A DNA stretch of 55,861 nucleotides from Bifidobacterium biavatii DSM 23969 (GCF_000741165.1 NZ_JGYN01000007.1:1-55861); one strand, 5' to 3'. Numbered from the stretch's first letter, positions 1 to 8,970 are shown. The notes: a model not told the origin generated them from the letters alone. Program-made: numbers and translations.

Positions 1-2
1 TC

Positions 3-674
3 GGTGCCGACGCGGCCGAATCCGTGGCGCTTGCCGCCGGGGGAGCGGCCGAAGACGGCGCGTACGAACATGCGCTCGACCTGCTGGCCGACGCGTACGT
101 CGCGCTGCTGCATAAGGCCGGATACGAGAAGGCCGTGTGGGTCGGCCTGTCGATGGGCGGCTACGTGATCCTCGACATCCAACGCCGCCACCCGGACGCC
201 GTGGCCGGATTCGCGATGTGCGACACGAAGGGCGACGCCGACGCGCCGGCGCAGCGCGCGAACCGCGTGCGTGTGGCCGAAACGTGCGAAAGCGGCCATA
301 CGGTCGATCCGGTGATGCACTTCGCCGACGCGACCGACGCGGACTCGAGCTTCAAACGCTCCGAGGCTGGCAAGGCGCTGTTCTCGCGATGGATCCGCGA
401 CCAGCGGCCCGAAGGTGTCGCATGGCGCCAACGCATGGCCGCCGGACGCCCTGATCTCAACGACCAGCTACCGCTCGTCACGGTCCCGGCCGCGGTGATC
501 GGCGGCGACCGCGACCCGTTCAGCCCGCCGGCCACCATGCGCGCCGTCGCCGACGCAATGACCGGCACAGACGTCACCTACACCGAAATCGCCGATTGCG
601 GCCATTTCAGTGCCACCGAGCATCCCGCCACCGTCGCGGCCGCGCTCGTCGACCTCATGCGGCGCGTCGGCTGA
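3..674 (+). CDS. alpha/beta hydrolase, 5' end cut by the window
   Basis: The reading frame is open from the first bases of the window, so the N-terminus lies outside it. The visible part has the nucleophile elbow GLSMGG (Ser codon at 150-152), an acid-loop region GGDRDPFSP, and a C-terminal His in DCGHFSATEHP. These are the Ser-Asp-His arrangement of alpha/beta hydrolases in their usual order. The family covers esterases, lactonases and 3-oxoadipate enol-lactonase-like enzymes, and the substrate cannot be told from this part. It ends 46 bases before nudC and may be co-transcribed with it. A GTG at 24 is only an internal codon of the truncated frame. Confidence 0.8.
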   Translation, partial: GADAAESVALAAGGAAEDGAYEHALDLLADAYVALLHKAGYEKAVWVGLSMGGYVILDIQRRHPDAVAGFAMCDTKGDADAPAQRANRVRVAETCESGHTVDPVMHFADATDADSSFKRSEAGKALFSRWIRDQRPEGVAWRQRMAAGRPDLNDQLPLVTVPAAVIGGDRDPFSPPATMRAVADAMTGTDVTYTEIADCGHFSATEHPATVAAALVDLMRRVG

Positions 675-720
675 ACGACGGCAATCGAACGACGGCAATC
701 GTCGGAAGGAAGTAATCAGT

Positions 721-1818
721 ATGTTTTCACCGCTGGCGCTCACCCAGGCGCTGCCGTTCTTGCCGCTCGCCCAGGGCGACATCGACTATCAGACCGAACG
801 GCGCGGCGAGTCGGGCCTCATCCCCGCGCTGCTCGCCGAACCGACCACCAAGGTCGTGCTCACGCGGGCGGGCCGCATCGCCGTGCCCAAGGGGCAGGGT
901 GCGATCGTCGACTACGAGAACGTGCACATGCGCCTCGCCACGCTGCCGGGCGCGTATGTGGGCGCCGAACTCGCGGCCCATCCGCAGGCCGTCGCCATGT
1001 TTCTCGGCGGATACGGCGGCGAACGCGACGAGCACGTCATCGCCGTGGACATCACGCGCGTCGAACCCGCGGCCGACGCGACCCGGCCGAACGTGCCAGA
1101 TTCGGCCGGCAACGGTGCGGACGACGCGTTCGACGAACAGCCGGACGTTTCTGCCGCGGCCGCATCGCGTCCGAGCCTGCTCGAACAGGCCGTCCGGCGC
1201 TTCGACTGGGTCGATTTGCGGGGATTCGCGCCGCACGCGTCCGCGCGCGAGGCCGGACAGGCGACCAACGCGATCACGCTGAGCATCTGGCACAACCGGC
1301 AGCGGTTCTGCCCGACCTGCGGCGCGCCGGTCACAACCGCCATGGGCGGTTGGGCCCAGCGCTGCACCAGCGAGACGGACGGCAACCGGCTTCTGTTCCC
1401 GCGCGTCGAACCGGCCGTAATCACTGCGATCGTCGACGGCGAGGACCGCCTGCTGCTGCAGCACAACAAGGCGTGGAAGGACGCGCGGCTGTACTCGGTG
1501 TCGGCCGGATTCGTGGAGGCCGGCGAAAACCTCGAACACGCGGCCCGCCGTGAGGCGCTCGAGGAAGTCGGCCTGAAGCTCGGCGAGGTGCGCTACCTCG
1601 GTTCGCAGCCGTGGCCGTTCCCCGCGTCGCTGATGATGGCGTTCAAGGCGCACGCGCTCACCACCGACGTGCACGTCGACGGCGAGGAAACTGTGACCGC
1701 ACGCTGGGTGACCCGCGACGAATACACGGCCGAGCTGGTCTCCGGGCGCATGGTCGCTCCGGGCAAGGCCACGATCGCACGGTACATGATCGAGGAATGG
1801 TACGGTCGGGAGCTGTAA
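721..1818 (+). CDS. nudC: NAD(+)/NADH diphosphatase NudC (Nudix hydrolase)
   Basis: 365 aa. It hydrolyses NADH or NAD+ to NMN(H) and AMP, and the family can also remove NAD caps from RNA. A zinc-ribbon segment begins at FCPTCG (Cys197, Cys200) with a third Cys further on. The fourth Cys is not seen, which is common in actinobacterial versions. The Nudix box starts at Gly263 (GFVEAGEN, then REALEEVGL). It is followed by SQPWPFPAS, the signature that separates NudC from other Nudix enzymes. The ATG at 721 is chosen because GGAAGGA lies just upstream; the frame is also open further upstream, into the hydrolase gene. It is the first of a run of same-strand genes. Confidence 0.92.
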   Translation: MFSPLALTQALPFLPLAQGDIDYQTERRGESGLIPALLAEPTTKVVLTRAGRIAVPKGQGAIVDYENVHMRLATLPGAYVGAELAAHPQAVAMFLGGYGGERDEHVIAVDITRVEPAADATRPNVPDSAGNGADDAFDEQPDVSAAAASRPSLLEQAVRRFDWVDLRGFAPHASAREAGQATNAITLSIWHNRQRFCPTCGAPVTTAMGGWAQRCTSETDGNRLLFPRVEPAVITAIVDGEDRLLLQHNKAWKDARLYSVSAGFVEAGENLEHAARREALEEVGLKLGEVRYLGSQPWPFPASLMMAFKAHALTTDVHVDGEETVTARWVTRDEYTAELVSGRMVAPGKATIARYMIEEWYGREL

Positions 1819-1883
1819 GGCCAGTTTGGCGCGGATCCGGCGTCCGCCGGGTCGCGCGTCACGGCGTTCGTAAGGTAGGGTAG

Positions 1884-2294
1884 ATGACCATGAGCGAAAA
1901 CAATGAAGAACAGCCGCTGAACCTTGAAGTCCCCGACCACCTCTCGTATTCCGAGGAGCACGTGTGGGTGGACGAGTCCGTCTCGCCCGCGCTTGTCGGC
2001 ATCACCGAATACGCGGCCAACCAGATGGGCGAACTCGTGTTCGTCGACCTGCCCGAACCCGGTACACGTGTTGAAGCCGGCGACGAGATCGTCGAACTCG
2101 AATCCGCCAAGGCCGTGCAGCCGCTGATCTGCCCGGTGTCCGGCACCGTGCGCTACGTGAACCACGAGGCCGCCGACGACCCGAGCGTGATCACCAACGA
2201 CCCGTACGGCGAGGGCTGGATCCTCAAGATCGAACTCGACGACGATGAGCCGGACCTGCTCACCGCGGACGAGTACGCGAAGCTGGCCAAGTAG
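1884..2294 (+). CDS. gcvH: glycine cleavage system H protein (lipoyl carrier)
   Basis: 136 aa. In the glycine cleavage system the H protein carries the aminomethyl group on a lipoyl-lysine. The hairpin ELESAKAVQPL places the lipoylated Lys at residue 76, and the flanking PVSGTVRYVN is typical of H proteins. No gcvP, gcvT or lpd lies in the window, but a lipoate-protein ligase gene (lplA) lies about 5 kb downstream. Two ATGs (1884 and 1890) are possible. TAAGGT and TAGGGT boxes lie 7-8 bases before them, which suggests a leaderless start, and no clear ribosome binding site is present. H proteins that act only as lipoyl relays are known in other bacteria, so its role here is open. Confidence 0.9.
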   Translation: MTMSENNEEQPLNLEVPDHLSYSEEHVWVDESVSPALVGITEYAANQMGELVFVDLPEPGTRVEAGDEIVELESAKAVQPLICPVSGTVRYVNHEAADDPSVITNDPYGEGWILKIELDDDEPDLLTADEYAKLAK

Positions 2295-2326
2295 CGGCCG
2301 GTAACCGTTTTAGCGGCGGCGGGCGG

Positions 2327-2332
2327 TATAGT
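2327..2332 (+). promoter_or_regulatory. -10 box TATAGT, probably giving a leaderless mRNA
   Basis: TATAGT ends 7 bases before the ATG at 2340, so transcription should begin at or next to the start codon. No Shine-Dalgarno sequence lies between them. Confidence 0.55.
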
Positions 2333-2339
2333 TCGGGGT

Positions 2340-3572
2340 ATGAGCAGGGAACAGCGCAATCCACGTATCATGCCCGCCGCCGACGCGACGGACGAAGACG
2401 AGATGGCGACCGTGCCGATTCCGGCGCGACGGGTCGTCACCACCTTCGACGCCGCGTCGAAGCACGAGCGCATCGAAAACAAGCCGCTGCCCGTGCAGGC
2501 CACGCGACGCATCATCACCAACGCGTTCGGATTGTGGGTGCGGTTCTCCACGCGGGCGGTGCGACGCTGGGGCTGGTATCCGAACGTCGAACCGTACGTC
2601 GGCTACGGCACCGAAGACTACTCACGCCTGATCTGCCGCACCGTATACGCGCCAGAACGCGCGCAGTCCGGAGCGCTCACGCGCGGCATCCGCGGCATGC
2701 TCACCGTGCCCGCACCGCACCGGCAGGTGCGCATCGCCATCGACGGCAATCCGCTGTCCACCGTGCAGGTCGGCAAATCGGAAACGTACGACCGCGTCGA
2801 CCGCACTCTCGAACGCGGCAGCGAATACGCGATCTCCGACTCGAGCGGCTATCTTGATCTGGTCGCGGAGCACCGGCTCGAACCGGGCGTGCACCGCGTC
2901 TCCTACCAGGTCGCGCGGCGCAAAACCGTGCACGCCAACCTGTTCACCGTGCCGTCCACCGCGCGCGTGGGCATCATCTCCGACGTGGACGACACCATCA
3001 TGATCACGCAGGCACCCACATTGTGGAAGGCCGCGTACAACCTGCTGCTGCTCAACCCGAAGAAGAAAGCCTCCGTGCCGGGCATGAGCGTGCTGTTCAC
3101 CAAACTCGCCGACCTGTTCCCCGACGCGCCGTTCTTCTACCTGTCCACCTCGCCATGGAACGTCGAAAGCTCCATCCGGCACTTCATCGAAGACCATGGC
3201 TTCCCGGAAGGCCCGCTGCTGCTGCGCGACCTCGACCCGCGTCCCAAAACCTTCGTGCCCACCGGCCCCCAGCACAAGCTCGAATTCGCCGAACAGCTCA
3301 TGGCCGACTTCCCAGACATGAAATTCATCCTCATCGGCGACGATGGGCAGAAGGACCCCACCACGTACGCGACGATCACGCGCCGCTATCCGGGCCGCGT
3401 GCTCGCCATCGCGATCCGCCAGCTCAGCCCGCGCGAATCATCGCCGCTGTCGTCCGTGGCCGGCGTCACCGCGACCCAGCCGGTGCCGGTGACCGACGTG
3501 CCCGTGTTCATGGGCACCACTGGGTCGAATCTCATGAAAACGATGCTGCCGTACCTGCGCGAACACTGCTGA
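2340..3572 (+). CDS. App1-type (DUF2183) phosphatase
   Basis: 410 aa. The C-terminal half matches the App1 phosphatidate phosphatase catalytic domain of the HAD-like superfamily. It has DVDDT (Asp215, Asp217, Thr219), the DxDxT metal/phosphate motif, followed by STSPWNV and later LIGDDGQKD, a HAD motif IV-like Asp cluster. The N-terminal ~200 residues hold a beta-rich segment (GIRGMLTVPAP...) commonly found before this domain. No signal peptide or membrane helix is evident. Yeast App1 dephosphorylates phosphatidate and diacylglycerol pyrophosphate, but the substrate of bacterial members is not known. The start at 2340 is fixed by the -10 box only 7 bases upstream. Confidence 0.85.
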   Translation: MSREQRNPRIMPAADATDEDEMATVPIPARRVVTTFDAASKHERIENKPLPVQATRRIITNAFGLWVRFSTRAVRRWGWYPNVEPYVGYGTEDYSRLICRTVYAPERAQSGALTRGIRGMLTVPAPHRQVRIAIDGNPLSTVQVGKSETYDRVDRTLERGSEYAISDSSGYLDLVAEHRLEPGVHRVSYQVARRKTVHANLFTVPSTARVGIISDVDDTIMITQAPTLWKAAYNLLLLNPKKKASVPGMSVLFTKLADLFPDAPFFYLSTSPWNVESSIRHFIEDHGFPEGPLLLRDLDPRPKTFVPTGPQHKLEFAEQLMADFPDMKFILIGDDGQKDPTTYATITRRYPGRVLAIAIRQLSPRESSPLSSVAGVTATQPVPVTDVPVFMGTTGSNLMKTMLPYLREHC

Positions 3573-3616
3573 CCGGCAGGCGCGGGCGGCGGCGGAAGGC
3601 CGGGACGGGCGCGCAT

Positions 3617-3622
3617 TACAAT
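3617..3622 (+). promoter_or_regulatory. -10 box TACAAT, probably giving a leaderless mRNA
   Basis: TACAAT ends 8 bases before the ATG at 3631, and no ribosome binding site lies in between. Confidence 0.6.
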
Positions 3623-3630
3623 GGGCGCTC

Positions 3631-6138
3631 ATGACTGACGAAGAGAAGACCACCGCGCCGGACACGCCGCTCGCGCCGCCCGAAGCCAAGCGCGTGCCGC
3701 ACGAGCGCACGTTCCACGGCGACACGTTCACCGACCCCTACGAGTGGATGCGCGACAAGGAATCGTCCGACGTGCGCGACTACGTGGCCGCGCAGAACCG
3801 CTACTGCGACGCGCGCATGAACGGGCTCGCCGGACTGCGCGCCACCCTGTTCGACGAATTGAAGTCGCGCATCCAGCAGACCGACATGTCCGTGCCGACG
3901 CGCATGGACGGCTACTGGTACTTCGTGCGCACCGTCGAAGGCCAGCAGTACGGCTATCAGTGCCGCATTCCAGTGCGCTCCGACGACGACTGGGATCCGC
4001 CGGTCATCGATCCGGCGTCCGCGCCCGGTTCGATGCCCGGTGAACAGATCATCTTCGACGCGAACTGCGAGGCGGAAGGCCACGACTTCTTCCGGCTCGG
4101 CGGCATGGACCTGAGCCGCGACGGCCGATGGATGCTCTACGGCGTGGATACCGCCGGCGACGAACGCTACGACTTCCGCATCCGCGACCTTGACACCGGC
4201 GAAGAGCTGCCCGAACGGCTCGACGGCATCGCCGGCGCATGCTTCACACCCGACGGCAAGTGGGTGTTCTACACGCTGCTCGACGACGCGTGGCGGCCGT
4301 ACGCGATCCGCCGGCACCGCGTCGGCACGCCGGTCGAATCGGACGTCGAAGTGTACCGCGAGACCGACGAACGCTTCTGGGCTGGCGTAGGTATGAGTTT
4401 CGACGAGCGCAGCATCGTCATCGGCACCGGGTCCAAGACCTCGACCGAAGTGTGGATGCTGCCGGTAAGCGACCCCGAAGGCGAGTTTTCCGTGTTCATC
4501 CCGCGCGAGCCCGACATCGAATACGACGTGAGCTTCGCCTGTTTTGAAGGCGCCGGCGAACACGGTGAGGACGTGCCGCTTGCCGTCGTCTACCACAACG
4601 CGACGAATCCGAACTTCGAAATCGACGTGATCGACATGCGCTCGCATCAGCCGCCGTACCGGCTCGGCGAAGGCATGCCCGTGGCCATCGGCTCACCATA
4701 CGGATGCGAGCGCGGCGACGACGTGGAAGCCGGCGCCAGCGCGCGGCCGGTCGGCGCGGGATACCGCAATCCCAGCAATCCCGCCATTCTGCAGGGCGCG
4801 CATGGACTGGCGATCGAGGGCATCGCCATCCACCGCCACTTTGTCGCGCTCTCGTACCGCACCGACGGACTACCGCACGTGGCCGTCATGACCAAGCGAC
4901 AGGCGGCCGCGGACTTTCTCGCGGGCCGTCCTTGGTCGTTCCGCGAACTGACGCCGCCCGCGCTCGACAATGACTGGGACGTCGATCCGATCGTCGACGA
5001 GGCTGAATCGGCGGCCGCGATGACCGGCGACGATGCGGCCGGTCCGCACGCGCACCATGACGCGGCGGCTGGACGTGCGGTCGGCGGAGCGTCCGCAATG
5101 GTGACGACGTGGGACGGCGCGGCCGACGACCTGCTGCCCGGCGAGACGCGACGGCTGTACTCGATCGGCACCAGCAGCAACCCGTCGTACGATGCGCCGC
5201 GCGTGCGCTACGCGTTCTCCAGCTACACGCGGCCGGGCGAACTGCACGAGATCGACCCGGCAACCGGCGAGGACCGGCTGCTCAAGCGTGCCACCGTGCT
5301 CGGCGACTTCGACCCGCGCGACTACATGGAACGCCGCGTGTGGATCACCGCGCGCGACGGTGAGCAGATCCCCGTCTCGCTCGCATGGCGGCGCGACATC
5401 CCCGTGTCCGATTCGGCTATGTTCGTCACAGGCTACGGAGCGTACGAAATCGGCTCCGATCCGGGCTTTTCGGTCGCCCGTCTGAGCATGCTCGACCGCG
5501 GCGTGCTGTACGCCGTGCCGCACATCCGCGGCGGAGGCGAAATGGGGCGCGCATGGTATGAGCAGGGGCGGCGCCTGCATAAGATGCATTCGTTCGAGGA
5601 CTTCGTGGATGCGACCGTGGCCCTGCAGGACGCGGGACTCGCGGACCCGCGGCGCACCGTGGCCAACGGCGGTTCGGCCGGCGGCCTGCTCATGGGCGCG
5701 GTGGCGAACATGGCACCGGAACGGTTTGCGGGCATCGAGGCGGACGTGCCGTTCGTGGACGCGCTCACGTCGATCCTCGACCCGTCGCTGCCGCTGACCG
5801 TGACCGAATGGGACGAATGGGGTGACCCGCTGCACGACGCGGACGTCTATCGGTACATGAAGTCGTACACGCCGTACGAGAACGCGCCGGTCGACCCGGC
5901 CGACCCGCGCGTACGCGACTTCCCGAAGATGTTCGTGACCACGTCGATGAACGACACGCGCGTGCTGTACGTGGAACCGCTCAAATGGGTGGCACGACTG
6001 CAAGCGGCCGGCGTGGACGCGGTCGTCAAGGTCGAGGTCGAGGCCGGGCATGGCGGCACGTCCGGGCGCTACAAGCAGTGGGAGGAGGTCTCCTACGAGA
6101 ACGCGTGGTGCCTAAGTGTGATGAACATCCTGCACTGA
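3631..6138 (+). CDS. ptrB: S9 family prolyl oligopeptidase / oligopeptidase B
   Basis: 835 aa, apparently cytoplasmic (no signal peptide). The N-terminal beta-propeller is followed by the catalytic alpha/beta-hydrolase domain. That domain has HIRGGGEMGRAWYEQGR, typical of oligopeptidase B, the nucleophile motif NGGSAGG (Ser682), the acid in TSMNDTRV and the His in VEAGHGG. It would cleave short peptides, in the oligopeptidase B subgroup after basic residues. The protein is longer than the usual ~700 aa. The extra length seems to lie in hydrophilic inserts near residues 360-385 and in an Ala/His/Gly-rich stretch near 455-495. The ATG at 3631 follows a -10 box by 8 bases. Confidence 0.88.
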   Translation: MTDEEKTTAPDTPLAPPEAKRVPHERTFHGDTFTDPYEWMRDKESSDVRDYVAAQNRYCDARMNGLAGLRATLFDELKSRIQQTDMSVPTRMDGYWYFVRTVEGQQYGYQCRIPVRSDDDWDPPVIDPASAPGSMPGEQIIFDANCEAEGHDFFRLGGMDLSRDGRWMLYGVDTAGDERYDFRIRDLDTGEELPERLDGIAGACFTPDGKWVFYTLLDDAWRPYAIRRHRVGTPVESDVEVYRETDERFWAGVGMSFDERSIVIGTGSKTSTEVWMLPVSDPEGEFSVFIPREPDIEYDVSFACFEGAGEHGEDVPLAVVYHNATNPNFEIDVIDMRSHQPPYRLGEGMPVAIGSPYGCERGDDVEAGASARPVGAGYRNPSNPAILQGAHGLAIEGIAIHRHFVALSYRTDGLPHVAVMTKRQAAADFLAGRPWSFRELTPPALDNDWDVDPIVDEAESAAAMTGDDAAGPHAHHDAAAGRAVGGASAMVTTWDGAADDLLPGETRRLYSIGTSSNPSYDAPRVRYAFSSYTRPGELHEIDPATGEDRLLKRATVLGDFDPRDYMERRVWITARDGEQIPVSLAWRRDIPVSDSAMFVTGYGAYEIGSDPGFSVARLSMLDRGVLYAVPHIRGGGEMGRAWYEQGRRLHKMHSFEDFVDATVALQDAGLADPRRTVANGGSAGGLLMGAVANMAPERFAGIEADVPFVDALTSILDPSLPLTVTEWDEWGDPLHDADVYRYMKSYTPYENAPVDPADPRVRDFPKMFVTTSMNDTRVLYVEPLKWVARLQAAGVDAVVKVEVEAGHGGTSGRYKQWEEVSYENAWCLSVMNILH

Positions 6139-6193
6139 GCGTGGTGCGGTTCGTGCCGTGCGCGCCGGGTCCCGTCCGGTGACGCTGCTCATG

Positions 6194-6303
6194 CTCTGCA
6201 TGTTCGCGTTTGCACAATGTGTGCGCGAACATGCAGAGGTTTGAGGCGGCTCTGTCCTCCGTATGTTTGCGCCGATGTCTTGATCGCGCGAACATACGGA
6301 GGA
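6194..6303 (+). repeat. two tandem related hairpins (REP-like pair) between ptrB and leuB
   Basis: Hairpin 1 has perfect 15-base arms at 6194-6208 and 6224-6238. Hairpin 2 has a 13-base perfect stem (6255-6267 with 6291-6303), extended by one G-T wobble and four more pairs (to 6272 and 6286). The two hairpins share the core of the arms. Where they differ at two positions, both arms change so that pairing is kept. No T-run follows, so a simple intrinsic terminator is unlikely. They may serve as a REP-like element, an mRNA 3' stabiliser or a protein-binding palindrome pair. Confidence 0.8.
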
Positions 6304-6360
6304 TGCGACGGCGCGTGTCCACAGGCTGAGAGGTTCGCGGCCGGCCTGTGGGCGCGCGTG

Positions 6361-6366
6361 TAGTCT
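6361..6366 (+). promoter_or_regulatory. -10 box TAGTCT, probably giving a leaderless mRNA for leuB
   Basis: TAGTCT ends 8 bases before the ATG at 6375. No Shine-Dalgarno sequence is seen. Confidence 0.45.
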
Positions 6367-6374
6367 CGCGTGCT

Positions 6375-7406
6375 ATGAGCAAGACATACACAATCGCCGT
6401 GATTCCCGGCGACGGCATTGGCAAGGAAGTCACCCCGTGGGCGCAGAAGGCCCTCGAAAAGGCCGCTGAAGGTGTGGCCGACTTCACCTACGAACCCTTC
6501 GACCTCGGCGCGGAACGCTACCTGCGCGACGGCGCCATCCTGCCCGACGAGGAGCTGGAGCGCATCAAGAAGACTGACGCGATCCTCCTCGGCGCGGTCG
6601 GCGACCCGCGCATCAAAGCCGGCATTTTGGAGCGCGGCCTGCTGCTCAAGCTGCGCTTCGCGCTCGACCAGTACGTGAACCTGCGCCCGTCCAAGCTGTA
6701 CAAGGGCGTCACCTCGCCGCTCGCCAACCCGGGCGACATCGACTTCGTCGTCGTGCGTGAAGGCACCGAGGGGCTCTACTGCGGCGCGGGCGGCGCGGTC
6801 CGCCGCGGCACCCCGCAGGAGGTCGCCACCGAGGTGTCCATCAACACCGCGTACGGCGTCGAACGTGTCGTGCGCTACGCCTTCGAACTGGCCATGAAGC
6901 GCCGCAAGCACATCACGCTCGTGCACAAGAAGAACGTGCTCGTCAATGCGGGCGACATGTGGCAGCGCATCGTCGACAAGGTCGGCGAGGAATACCCCGA
7001 GGTCACGCACGACTACTCGCACATCGACGCGGCCACCATCTTCCTCGTCTCCAACCCGAGCAAGTTCGACGTGATCCTCACCGACAACCTCTTCGGCGAC
7101 ATCCTCACCGACGAAGCCGGCGCGGTCGTCGGCGGCGTCGGCTACTCGGCATCCGGCTGCATCAACGCAAGCAACGAATACCCGTCCATGTTCGAGCCGA
7201 TCCACGGCTCCGCCCCGGACATCGCCGGCAAGGGCATCGCGAACCCGACCGCCGCGATCCTGTCCGCCGCGATGCTGCTCGAACACCTCGGCTTCGACGA
7301 CGCCGCGAAGAAGATCCACAAGGCCGTCGAAGCGGACATCGAGGAGCTCGGCTCCACCGAACGCTCCACCGCGCAGGTCGGCGAGGACATTCTCGCCCGC
7401 ATCTGA
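6375..7406 (+). CDS. leuB: 3-isopropylmalate dehydrogenase
   Basis: 343 aa. It oxidises and decarboxylates 3-isopropylmalate to 2-oxoisocaproate with NAD+ in leucine synthesis. The isocitrate/isopropylmalate dehydrogenase pattern is clear: an N-terminal [13 protein letters not shown], the substrate-binding arginine region [14 protein letters not shown], the [10 protein letters not shown] segment, and the metal-binding Asp pair in [15 protein letters not shown]. It ends with [16 protein letters not shown]. An upstream in-frame GTG at 6348 exists, but the ATG at 6375 begins directly at MSKTYTIAV, the family's normal N-terminus, 8 bases after a -10 box. No other leu gene lies in the window. Confidence 0.93.
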   Translation: MSKTYTIAVIPGDGIGKEVTPWAQKALEKAAEGVADFTYEPFDLGAERYLRDGAILPDEELERIKKTDAILLGAVGDPRIKAGILERGLLLKLRFALDQYVNLRPSKLYKGVTSPLANPGDIDFVVVREGTEGLYCGAGGAVRRGTPQEVATEVSINTAYGVERVVRYAFELAMKRRKHITLVHKKNVLVNAGDMWQRIVDKVGEEYPEVTHDYSHIDAATIFLVSNPSKFDVILTDNLFGDILTDEAGAVVGGVGYSASGCINASNEYPSMFEPIHGSAPDIAGKGIANPTAAILSAAMLLEHLGFDDAAKKIHKAVEADIEELGSTERSTAQVGEDILARI

Positions 7407-7464
7407 CGGATTCGCACGCGACTAGCGTACATGTTGCAAGGCCCTGCCGGTGACGGCGGGGCCT

Positions 7465-7470
7465 TATCAT
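7465..7470 (+). promoter_or_regulatory. -10 box TATCAT, probably giving a leaderless mRNA for lplA
   Basis: TATCAT ends 6 bases before the ATG at 7477, with no ribosome binding site between. Confidence 0.5.
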
Positions 7471-7476
7471 TGCCGC

Positions 7477-8760
7477 ATGAGGATATTGCGTGGCGAATGC
7501 AAGACGCCGGGCGGCAAGCTGGTCGGTGTGAACGTGACGGTCGATCCGGACGGCCGGGCGATCGCATGCCGGCTGGACGGCGACTTTTTCGTCGAAGGCG
7601 ACGATGATGCGGCGTCGTCGGTGATCGCCGACATCGAACGCGCGCTGGTCGACTGTATGCTGATCGGCGATACTCCGGACAGTCCGACCGAATCGGCGTC
7701 GGCTGTGGCGGTTCGCGCGGTGATCGACCGGTATGCGATCGATCGCGGCGTGCAGATCGTCGGCACGGACGCGGCGGCGATCGCGACGGCGTATGTGCAC
7801 GCGATGGGCAGTCGGCCGATGATGGGTGAAGAAGATTTCTCGACTCGGCTTCGCCTCGCTCGAAATGACAATGTTGGTAATGTTGCGCCGGTTCGAAATG
7901 ACAATGTTGGTAATGCTGTGCCGGCTCGAAAGGGCCATGAGAGTGAGAAGACGTCGATTCCGGACGATGGGAAAGCCGCCGCATCCGAACGGAACGCCGC
8001 TGGGGATGATGAGGCGGAGCGGTGGCGCGCGCGATGGGCCGCATTGCGGCCGCTTGTCGTGCATGACGCGCCGCGCGATCCGGCCGAACAAATGATGATC
8101 GACGAACAGTGGGCGCGCGACGTCGCGTCCGGTGATCGACCGGCGACCGTGCGGTTCTGGGAATGGGCCGGGCCGGCCGTCGTCGTCGGCCGGTTCCAAT
8201 CGATCCCGGACGAAGTGCACGAGGACGAGGCCGCGCGCGAACACATCGCCGTCGTGCGCCGGTGCACGGGCGGCGGGGCCATGTTCATCGAACCCGGCAA
8301 CACGATCACCTACTCGCTGTACGCGCCGCTGCCGTTCGTCGACGGCATCGACGTTGAAACGTCGTACCGGCTGTGCGACCAGTGGCTCATCGACGCGCTG
8401 CGTGGCCTCGGCGTGGACGCGCGCTTCGCCGGACTCAACGACATCGCCTCGTCCCACGGCAAAATCGGGGGAGCAGCGCAACGCCGGTTCCCGGCGACGA
8501 ACGGCGGGCCCGGCGCGGTCCTGCACCACGTGACCATGGCGTACGACATCGACGCCGAAAAAATGACGCGCGTGCTCAACACGTCCGCCGAAAAACTGTC
8601 GGACAAAGCCGTGCGGTCGGCGCGCAAACGGGTCGACCCGCTGCGCTCGCAGACCGGACTTGCACGGGAGACGATCATCGAACGGCTCATCGCGCATCTG
8701 ACCGGCCTTGGCGCACGGCCGCTGTCCGGCGCCGGGTTGGCCGAGCGCCTGCCGGCATAA
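7477..8760 (+). CDS. lplA: lipoate-protein ligase A family protein with a long N-terminal extension
   Basis: 427 aa. The C-terminal ~250 residues match the biotin/lipoate ligase fold: RRCTGGGA (the RRxxGGGA substrate loop), GNTITYSL, and the lysine loop GKIGGAAQRR followed by HHVTM. It would adenylate lipoate and attach it to a carrier protein; GcvH, 5 kb upstream, is the only candidate in the window. The N-terminal ~115 residues form a small separate domain resembling the accessory domain found at one end of many lipoate ligases, where it helps adenylation. Between the two lies a low-complexity linker built from an in-frame palindromic repeat (7834-7931). The ATG at 7477 is set by the -10 box just upstream. 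Confidence 0.85.
   Translation: MRILRGECKTPGGKLVGVNVTVDPDGRAIACRLDGDFFVEGDDDAASSVIADIERALVDCMLIGDTPDSPTESASAVAVRAVIDRYAIDRGVQIVGTDAAAIATAYVHAMGSRPMMGEEDFSTRLRLARNDNVGNVAPVRNDNVGNAVPARKGHESEKTSIPDDGKAAASERNAAGDDEAERWRARWAALRPLVVHDAPRDPAEQMMIDEQWARDVASGDRPATVRFWEWAGPAVVVGRFQSIPDEVHEDEAAREHIAVVRRCTGGGAMFIEPGNTITYSLYAPLPFVDGIDVETSYRLCDQWLIDALRGLGVDARFAGLNDIASSHGKIGGAAQRRFPATNGGPGAVLHHVTMAYDIDAEKMTRVLNTSAEKLSDKAVRSARKRVDPLRSQTGLARETIIERLIAHLTGLGARPLSGAGLAERLPA
7834..7931 (+). repeat. in-frame palindromic repeat element plus 33-base tandem repeat inside lplA
   Basis: The stretch begins GATTTCTCGACTCGG and runs to CGCTCGAAATGAC. Its reverse strand reads as CHFERGEAESRN, the translation of a dispersed repeat seen in many bacterial genomes. 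A 33-base unit starting TCGAAATGACAATG then repeats at 7860, 7893 and, as a partial copy, 7926. Because 33 bases is 11 codons, the frame is kept, and the protein gains two NDNVGN copies in its linker. Confidence 0.75.
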
Positions 8761-8881
8761 CCGGCCATGGCGCATACATCTGGAAACCGGTCGCCGGCAA
8801 CGAATACCGCCGGCGTGAGCGCCACGCCATGCGCACGGTTCGTGGAAAAAGACGGAACGTCGCCGGCGAACGCGGGATGAT

Positions 8882-8887
8882 TACAAT
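8882..8887 (+). promoter_or_regulatory. -10 box TACAAT upstream of the Crp-family gene
   Basis: TACAAT would start a transcript near 8895, giving a leader of about 75 bases before the ATG at 8971. No convincing -35 is seen. Confidence 0.45.
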
Positions 8888-8970
8888 AATATGGTCAGTC
8901 ATGCGAGACCGGCCCGACCAAGCGGGCGGACGGTGACCGCAAAGGCAGCAATGACAGCAAGGAAGGTGCG

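Noticed and set aside
7860..7931. 33-base repeats that could be taken for a small CRISPR array
   Set aside because: The repeats are directly tandem without spacers, lie in frame inside lplA, and number only two and a part.
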